Part shown: piece after piece, positions 58,911 to 64,000 of the stretch
How positions within the stretch are numbered: position 1 is the stretch's first letter
Layout of the letters: every line of letters starts with the position of its first letter
DNA from: an uncultured Pelagibacteraceae bacterium
GTDB lineage: Bacteria > Pseudomonadota > Alphaproteobacteria > Pelagibacterales > Pelagibacteraceae
NCBI GenBank assembly: GCA_902521075.1
Contig: CABYQM010000001.1
Span: 1-64,000 of the forward strand
DNA length: 64,000 bases
Reading direction: 5' to 3'
The notes under the pieces: model-generated
Seen by the model: only the letters and a program-made list of their open reading frames with translations
Databases searched by the model: none
Told to the model about the DNA's origin: nothing
Translations under genes and position numbers: made by a program

Positions 58911-59900
58911 TTATCTGCCTATTTCTGCCATTCTCTCTACAGATTTTCTTGCTTTTTCGATTGTCTCATTGTCCATTATTAATTCATTAGTTTCATTTTC
59001 TAAACAATCTAATATTTTAGGCAAAGTTATTCTTTTCATATGAGGACAAAGATTACATGGTCTAATAAATTCAACATTTGGATTATCAATTTGTACATTA
59101 TCGCTCATTGAGCATTCCGTAACCATCATGACTTTTTCTGGTTGATTATCTCTTACATATTTAATCATTCCACTTGTAGAACCTGCAAAATCAGACGCTT
59201 GTATCACATCAGGTGGACATTCTGGATGTGCTATTATTTTTATACCTGGATTAGCTTTTCTAATATCATTAATTTCTTGATCATTGAATTGTTCATGCAC
59301 TTCACAAGTCCCCTTCCAAGAAATAATTTCTATATCAGTTTGCGATGCCACGTATTTAGCTAGAAAATCATCGGGTAAAAATATTACTTTTTTTACTCCT
59401 AATGACTCTACAATTTTTACTGCATTTGCAGATGTGCAGCAAACGTCAGTTTCGGCTTTCACATCAGCAGATGTATTTACATACGAGACCACTGGAACAC
59501 CAGGGTATTTTTTTTTGAGATTTCTAACATCATCGCCTGTTATAGACGAAGAAAGTGAACAACCTGCTTTCATATCTGGTAATAAAACTTTCTTTTCTGG
59601 ACTCATTAATTTTGCAGTTTCAGCCATAAAATGAACTCCACACATGACTATTATATCTGCTTTTGTTTTAGCAGCCTCTACTGCTAAAGCTAAAGAATCT
59701 GCAGAAAAGTCTGAAATGCCGTGATAAATCTCTGGTGTTTGATAATTGTGTGCAAGAATTACTGCATTCTTCTCTTTCTTTAATTTATTAATTTTATAAA
59801 TATAAGGCGCATGTGTAGCCCATTCTACCTCAGGAATTTTTTTTGATACTTTGTTATAAATTGAGCTTGTTGCTTTTTTTATTTCATTAGTAAATTCCAT
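58911..59900 (-). CDS. nadA: Quinolinate synthase
   Basis: The 329-residue protein has VILAHNYQTPEIYHGISDF, VMCGVHFMAETAKLM, GCSLSSSITGDDVR, SYVNTSADVKAETDVCCTSANA, AHPECPPDV and RPCNLCPHMKRITL. The three 4Fe-4S cysteines of NadA (after VM, in the CCTS region or ECP, and in CNLC) can be matched. It condenses iminoaspartate and DHAP to quinolinate. The 5' side faces tRNA-Leu. Confidence 0.96.
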   Translation of the reverse strand: MEFTNEIKKATSSIYNKVSKKIPEVEWATHAPYIYKINKLKKEKNAVILAHNYQTPEIYHGISDFSADSLALAVEAAKTKADIIVMCGVHFMAETAKLMSPEKKVLLPDMKAGCSLSSSITGDDVRNLKKKYPGVPVVSYVNTSADVKAETDVCCTSANAVKIVESLGVKKVIFLPDDFLAKYVASQTDIEIISWKGTCEVHEQFNDQEINDIRKANPGIKIIAHPECPPDVIQASDFAGSTSGMIKYVRDNQPEKVMMVTECSMSDNVQIDNPNVEFIRPCNLCPHMKRITLPKILDCLENETNELIMDNETIEKARKSVERMAEIGR

Positions 59901-59958
59901 AAAAAAAACTTATCAACTTGAAATAGAATTGTCATTCATTTAATCTGCCGCATAACTT

Positions 59959-60044
59959 GCGGTCATGCTGAAACTGGTAGACAGGCACGGTTGAGGGCCG
60001 TGTGGGCCTAGCCCATGAGAGTTCGATTCTCTCTGACCGCACCA
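59959..60044 (+). tRNA. tRNA-Leu (GAG)
   Basis: An 86-nt class II tRNA: GCGGTCA acceptor, CACGG-TTGAGGG-CCGTG anticodon arm (anticodon GAG), the long variable arm GGGCCTAGCCC, GAGAGTTCGATTCTCTC T-arm and encoded CCA. The region from 59901 to here otherwise shows only a possible TTGTCA and CATAAC promoter pair. Confidence 0.95.
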
Positions 60045-60061
60045 AAAACAAATATTTATTA

Positions 60062-60320
60062 AGGGGCGTTCTGTTGCCAGGTGCCCCGGACCCCGTAACT
60101 TAATTAATAAATTAATTAAGCTGCAAGTGCGTAACTTTCGTTAGCATTTATAAATTAGCCCTTCACGGCGGAACAATACCGAACGAAAGAATAACTTTTA
60201 GTCATCCGTCGATCCTAATTCACCCCCATAAGTTGAAAATGGTGGAGGTGGTGGGTACTGCCCCCACGTCCGTAATGGTTATTACGAAATTCGTTTATCG
60301 TCATAGTTGGAAAACCAACA
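60062..60320 (-). ncRNA. ssrA: tmRNA, circularly permuted (two-piece), tag ANESYALAA
   Basis: On the minus strand, the acceptor piece comes first: hairpin GTTGG-TTTT-CCAAC, a T-arm (GTGGG-GGCAGTA-CCCAC) and CACCTCCACCA ending at 60240. After about 12 nt, the 5' piece begins at 60227 with GGGGGTGAATTAGGATCGAC, pairing with CACCTCC as the acceptor stem. The tag reading frame is 60145-60116: GCT AAC GAA AGT TAC GCA CTT GCA GCT TAA. A GC-rich hairpin (GGGGC/GCCCC) and a T-rich tail close the gene. This is the permuted form typical of alphaproteobacteria. The outer ends and the processing sites are approximate. It fills most of the non-coding stretch 60045-60363. Confidence 0.93.
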
Positions 60321-60363
60321 TTAATAATATAAAACCAAATTCAACAGATTCAATAAATTATTC

Positions 60364-61311
60364 ATGAAGTTAACTGACGAACAAATAAAAGAAATAAAAG
60401 ACCAGCAATCTCAGCAAAATTCAACAAAAAGAGTGACAGCCCCAGAACTTGAAAAAATTCTATACGATGCAATTCCAATATTAGACCACGGTTTTATAAG
60501 AGTTGTTGACTATATGGGTGATGATACCTCCGTAGTTCAATCAGCTCGAGTTTCTTATGGAAAAGGAACAAAAAAAGTTTCAACAGATGCTGGTTTGATA
60601 AAATATTTGATGAGACATTGGCACAGCACTCCTTTTGAAATGTGTGAAATAAAATATCATGTAAAGCTACCTATATTTATAGCAAGACAATGGATTAGAC
60701 ACAGAACAGCAAATGTAAATGAATATTCTGCAAGATACTCGATTTTAGATAAAGAATTTTATCTACCAGAGCCGCAACATCTTGCTGCTCAATCACAGAG
60801 TAATAGACAAGGTAGAGGTGATATTTTAGATGGAGAAAAAGCAAAAAAAGTTTTGAATTTATTAAAAGGAGATGCTGAACAAACTTATAATAATTATGAA
60901 ACTATGCTTAATGAAAGATATGATGGATCAACTATAGATGAAAATGCTGTAGGTTTAGCAAGAGAGCTTGCTAGAATGAACTTAACATTAAATACTTATA
61001 CTCAATGGTATTGGAAAACAGATTTGTTAAATCTAATGAATTTTTTGAGGCTCAGAGCAGATCATCATGCTCAGTATGAGATTAGAGCTTATGCAGATGC
61101 TATGCTTGATACTGTAAAAAAATGGGTACCAATAACTTATGAGGCTTTTATGGATTATAGGGTTGGTGGAACAGAAGTTTCTGCAAAAGGAAAAATTATT
61201 ATTCAAAAACTTATAAAAGGTGAAAATGTTTCTATCGATGATACAGGTTTATCGAAAAGAGAATGGAACGAACTTATGGATGCTTTTGATCTTAAAGATA
61301 AATTGATTTAA
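60364..61311 (+). CDS. thyX: FAD-dependent thymidylate synthase
   Basis: The 315-residue protein has the ThyX motif [17 protein letters not shown] and [20 protein letters not shown], plus [20 protein letters not shown]. It methylates dUMP using methylene-THF and FADH2, replacing ThyA. An N-terminal extension of about 40 residues ([15 protein letters not shown]) precedes the fold. It converges on the Mrp gene with a 20-nt overlap. Confidence 0.96.
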   Translation: MKLTDEQIKEIKDQQSQQNSTKRVTAPELEKILYDAIPILDHGFIRVVDYMGDDTSVVQSARVSYGKGTKKVSTDAGLIKYLMRHWHSTPFEMCEIKYHVKLPIFIARQWIRHRTANVNEYSARYSILDKEFYLPEPQHLAAQSQSNRQGRGDILDGEKAKKVLNLLKGDAEQTYNNYETMLNERYDGSTIDENAVGLARELARMNLTLNTYTQWYWKTDLLNLMNFLRLRADHHAQYEIRAYADAMLDTVKKWVPITYEAFMDYRVGGTEVSAKGKIIIQKLIKGENVSIDDTGLSKREWNELMDAFDLKDKLI

Positions 61312-62116
61312 TTTTTTCAGCAAACTTAAAATATATTTTAGATATCTCATGATTCGGTTTGCTCTCCACTATTGGTGAACCCAAATCTCCCTGCTTTCCA
61401 ACCTCGGGATCAATTGGTATTTCTCCCATAAAATCTTTTTTAAATTCTTCAGCAGTCTTCTTTACGCCACCTTCACCGAAAATTGCATATTTTTTTCCAT
61501 CATCTCCAATGAAATGACTCATATTATCTATAAGTCCTAATATTTTTACTTTAAGTTTATCAAACATTCTAATTCCACGCTTTACGTCCTGTAACGCTAT
61601 CTCTTGCGGTGTAGATATAATTATTACTCCATCCATATTTATTTCTTGTGCAAATGTAAGTTGAGTATCGCCAGTACCTGGTGGCATATCAACAATTAAA
61701 ATATCTAAATTTTCCCACAAAACTTTTTGCGTAAAAGTTTTTATTGCAGATATAACCATAGGACCCCTCCAAATCATTGGTGTTTGCTCATCTGTTAAAA
61801 ATCCTATAGACATACATTGAATTCCATACTTCTTAATTGGCTTTAGTTTTTGCCCATCACTTTCAGGCTTTTCATTTATCGAGAATAATTTTGGCAATGA
61901 TGGTCCATATATATCTGCATCAAGCAAACCAACATTTAAGTCCATTTTTTTTAATGCCAAAGCAAGATTTGAGGCAAATGTTGACTTTCCAACTCCTCCT
62001 TTTGCACTTGAGATTGCAATTGTAAACTTTGTTCCAATAATAGGGTTTCTTCTAAAGGTTTTTGGCTCAGTTTTTGCCTTTGTTGTGTCACTTAAACCTA
62101 CTTTTTTACTGTCCAT
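61292..62116 (-). CDS. Mrp/ApbC-type P-loop ATPase, without DUF59 domain and CxxC
   Basis: The 274-residue protein has the deviant Walker [63 protein letters not shown] and [13 protein letters not shown]. Mrp proteins deliver Fe-S clusters. Two typical parts are missing: the N-terminal DUF59 domain, replaced by a short polar tail, and the CxxC that normally follows the NMS motif (here [17 protein letters not shown]). Alphaproteobacterial Mrp proteins often lack that CxxC too. Divergent from hflK by 54 nt. Confidence 0.9.
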   Translation of the reverse strand: MDSKKVGLSDTTKAKTEPKTFRRNPIIGTKFTIAISSAKGGVGKSTFASNLALALKKMDLNVGLLDADIYGPSLPKLFSINEKPESDGQKLKPIKKYGIQCMSIGFLTDEQTPMIWRGPMVISAIKTFTQKVLWENLDILIVDMPPGTGDTQLTFAQEINMDGVIIISTPQEIALQDVKRGIRMFDKLKVKILGLIDNMSHFIGDDGKKYAIFGEGGVKKTAEEFKKDFMGEIPIDPEVGKQGDLGSPIVESKPNHEISKIYFKFAEKIKSIYL

Positions 62117-62170
62117 AATTTACCATTACCTTGTTTTTACTAATAAAGACACTATATAGAGTGTCGTATT

Positions 62171-63262
62171 ATGAGTGATTTTAAAAATCAAAGCCCATGG
62201 GGAGCACCTCCAGGTGGAGGTGGTAGCGGAAATGGTGGATTTAGAAAAGGTCCTACTCCTCCAAATATTGATGAAGTTATTAGTAAACTACAATCAATAA
62301 TAAACAGGTTTTTGGGCGGTGGAAAAGGTGGCGCTAAACCAATAATAATTGGTATTATAATTCTTCTAATTGTTTGGACTTTAAGTGGTCTTTATAGAGT
62401 TTTACCTGATGAACAAGGTGTTGTTTTAAGATTTGGAAAATTTGTTAAAACTACACAACCTGGATTAAATTATCACCTTCCTTTTCCGATTGAAAATGTA
62501 TTAACCCCTAAAGTTACAAAAGTTAATCGAATGGATATTGGATTTAGGTCAGAGAGGGACAGTGGATTTTCCTCAGGCGGAGTTGCAGATGTTCCAGAAG
62601 AAAGTTTAATGCTAACAGGTGATGAAAACATAGTTAACATAGATTTTTCAGTATTTTGGGTAATTAAAGATGCTGGTAATTTTTTATTCAAAATTCAAGA
62701 TCCAGAAGGAACAGTTAAAGCAGCAGCAGAAACAGCTATGAGAGAAGTTATTGCGAGATCTGATATTCAACCAATTTTGACAGAAGGTAGATCTATCATA
62801 GAAGCTGATACTCAAGAAATAATTCAGGAAATTTTAGACGAATACACAAGTGGAATTCAAATTACACAAGTTCAAACACAAAAAGCCGATCCACCAGACC
62901 AAGTTATTGATGCGTTCAGAGATGTCCAAGCTGCAAGAGCAGATATGGAAAGATCTAAGAACGAAGCAGAAGCATACGCTAATGATGTAATTCCAAGAGC
63001 ACGAGGAGAGGCCGCAAAAATTCTCCAAGCAGCAGAAGCTTATAAAAAAGAAGTTGTTGCTAAGGCAGAAGGAGAAGCAAGTAGATTTTTATCAATTTAT
63101 AATGAGTATGCAAAAGCTAAAAAAGTAACTCAAGAAAGAATGTATCTTGAGACAATGGAAGAAGTATTAGCCGATATTAATAAAATAATAATCGACAAAA
63201 ATTCAGGCGAGGGTGTAGTACCATATTTACCTTTGCAAGAGTTAAAAACAGGGACAAATTAA
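62171..63262 (+). CDS. hflK: FtsH protease modulator HflK
   Basis: The 363-residue protein has a Gly-rich cytoplasmic tail (GAPPGGGGSGNGGF), one TM helix (IIIGIIILLIVWTLSGLYRVLP), and a prohibitin/SPFH domain (DEQGVVLRFGKFVKTTQPGLNYHLPFPIE, then AMREVIARSDIQPILTEGR). With HflC it forms a cage around FtsH (34902). hflC starts 1 nt after its stop. Confidence 0.95.
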   Translation: MSDFKNQSPWGAPPGGGGSGNGGFRKGPTPPNIDEVISKLQSIINRFLGGGKGGAKPIIIGIIILLIVWTLSGLYRVLPDEQGVVLRFGKFVKTTQPGLNYHLPFPIENVLTPKVTKVNRMDIGFRSERDSGFSSGGVADVPEESLMLTGDENIVNIDFSVFWVIKDAGNFLFKIQDPEGTVKAAAETAMREVIARSDIQPILTEGRSIIEADTQEIIQEILDEYTSGIQITQVQTQKADPPDQVIDAFRDVQAARADMERSKNEAEAYANDVIPRARGEAAKILQAAEAYKKEVVAKAEGEASRFLSIYNEYAKAKKVTQERMYLETMEEVLADINKIIIDKNSGEGVVPYLPLQELKTGTN

Positions 63263-63263
63263 A

Positions 63264-64000
63264 ATGAAAGCTGGAAAATTTTTACTACCAATAATCATAC
63301 TAATTGCTGCAACAATTTACTTTTCAGTTTTTATTGTCAAAGAGGTTAACCAAGCAATTGTTCTTCAATTTGGTGATCCTAAAAGAATTATATCAAAACC
63401 TGGAATTAATTTTAAAATTCCATTCATACAAAACGTTGTATTTTTAGATAAAAGAATTTTAAATCTTGATACACCACCGGAAGAAGTAATTGCATCAGAT
63501 CAAAAAAGACTGATCGTCGATGCTTTTGCAAGATTTCAAATAATTGATCCTCTTAAATTTTATATATCTGTTGGAAACGAAAGAGTTGCGAGATCAAGAT
63601 TAGCAACTATTATAAATTCAAGAATAAGAAACGTACTTGGTCAACAAGAACTACAAACACTTTTATCAGAAGATAGAACTAAACAAATGTCTCTAATTCA
63701 AGAAGGTGTAAATAATGAAGCAGAAAATTTCGGTATAAGTATTGTTGATGTTAGAATTAAAAGAGCAGACCTTCCTCAAGCAAACAGTGATGCAATTTTT
63801 AGAAGAATGCAAACTGAGAGGGAAAGAGAGGCAAAAGAATTTAGAGCAAAAGGTGCAGAGATGGCAGTAACAATTACCTCAACTGCTGACAAAGAAGTTA
63901 CAGTTATACTTGCAGATGCACAAAAAAAATCTGAGATTATGAAGGGTGAAGGTGATGGTTTGAAAAATAAGATTTTTGCTGATGCCTTTGGACAAGATCC
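63264..64000 (+). CDS. hflC: FtsH protease modulator HflC (partial, C-terminus beyond window)
   Basis: The frame from the ATG at 63264 runs off the right edge, so the ORF track omits it. It reads MKAGKFLLPIIILIAATIYF (signal-anchor), then FIVKEVNQAIVLQFGDPKRI, ARSRLATIINSRIRNVLGQQ and VDVRIKRADLPQANSDAIFR, the SPFH pattern specific to HflC. About 245 codons are visible of the usual roughly 290-300. Partner of HflK. Confidence 0.94.
   Translation, partial: MKAGKFLLPIIILIAATIYFSVFIVKEVNQAIVLQFGDPKRIISKPGINFKIPFIQNVVFLDKRILNLDTPPEEVIASDQKRLIVDAFARFQIIDPLKFYISVGNERVARSRLATIINSRIRNVLGQQELQTLLSEDRTKQMSLIQEGVNNEAENFGISIVDVRIKRADLPQANSDAIFRRMQTEREREAKEFRAKGAEMAVTITSTADKEVTVILADAQKKSEIMKGEGDGLKNKIFADAFGQD

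Noticed and set aside
59901-60363. Integrated element at the tRNA-Leu / tmRNA pair, a common phage attachment site
   Set aside because: No integrase, attachment repeat or foreign gene is present; the flanks are nadA and thyX, both core genes.
1-64000. CRISPR array, insertion sequence, transposase or toxin-antitoxin pair
   Set aside because: No spaced direct repeats, terminal inverted repeats, transposase motifs or paired small toxin/antitoxin genes were seen on either strand.

Overview
The window looks like a piece of a SAR11-clade alphaproteobacterial chromosome (Candidatus Pelagibacter or a close relative). The base composition is strongly AT-rich. Genes are packed with 0-10 nt gaps or short overlaps, including tail-to-tail overlaps such as dxs/aroC, pdxH/ispB and thyX/apbC. 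Recognised proteins are alphaproteobacterial in type: three-subunit pntAA/AB/B, TrcR (DUF1013), a zinc-less L36, an S21 with the MxxxVxDNNV start, the one-TM aa3 oxidase subunit IV, and a circularly permuted tmRNA. These assignments rest on motifs read by eye; no search was run.

Layout. (1) 1-7423 is an envelope polysaccharide block: DPM-type glycosyltransferases, a GMC oxidoreductase with a ferredoxin-like cysteine cluster, an atypical SDR, a large membrane protein, an FkbM methyltransferase and a zinc-ribbon methyltransferase. It ends at a lone 5S rRNA gene (7484-7599). In described SAR11 genomes the hypervariable region HVR2 lies between the 16S-23S operon and a detached 5S gene, so this block is probably the 5S end of HVR2. 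(2) 7611-12225 holds an epimerase, rpmJ, a cytochrome oxidase small subunit, pntAA-AB-B and a transaldolase-family gene. (3) 12215-17032 is a second accessory sugar/envelope block ending at tRNA-fMet. (4) 17055-25286 (minus strand) holds tRNA-fMet, rpsU, trcR, rpmE, an inositol-phosphatase gene, efp, thiE, fba, pgk, gap and tkt, a triose/pentose-phosphate operon fused to translation genes. (5) 25339-41288 (plus strand) holds DUF4164-like, zapA, 5-FCL, ymdB, yebC, a RuvC-like gene, tolQRAB-pal-cpoB, tilS, ftsH, folP (frameshifted here), glmM, thiD and purA. (6) 41301-45763 holds rpoH, rluD, tRNA-Arg, an ABC-2 exporter and the Sua5 gene. (7) 45784-58059 holds xseB-ispA-dxs, aroC, pdxH, ispB, an S49 peptidase, glyQS and ppdK. 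(8) 58069-64000 holds nadC-nadA, tRNA-Leu, permuted ssrA, thyX, an Mrp-type ATPase and hflK-hflC (the last truncated by the window edge).

How the genes work together. tkt, gap, pgk, fba (class I), the transaldolase and ppdK form a carbon backbone suited to gluconeogenic and pentose-phosphate flux. pnt links NADH and NADPH pools. dxs, ispA and ispB make isoprenoid chains. thiD, thiE, pdxH and nadAC cover cofactor supply. The Tol-Pal operon, glmM and the sugar blocks build and maintain the envelope.

Most worth a second look: the homopolymer frameshift in folP, a likely AUU start codon for rpsU, a GAPDH lacking the NAD-selecting aspartate, a solitary divergent RuvC with ruvAB and ybgC missing from the usual yebC-to-tol order, the permuted tmRNA with tag ANESYALAA, and the Fe-S-like GMC oxidoreductase in the hypervariable block. 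I did not find a convincing, wholly undescribed multi-gene system; most of the window is ordinary streamlined core genome.
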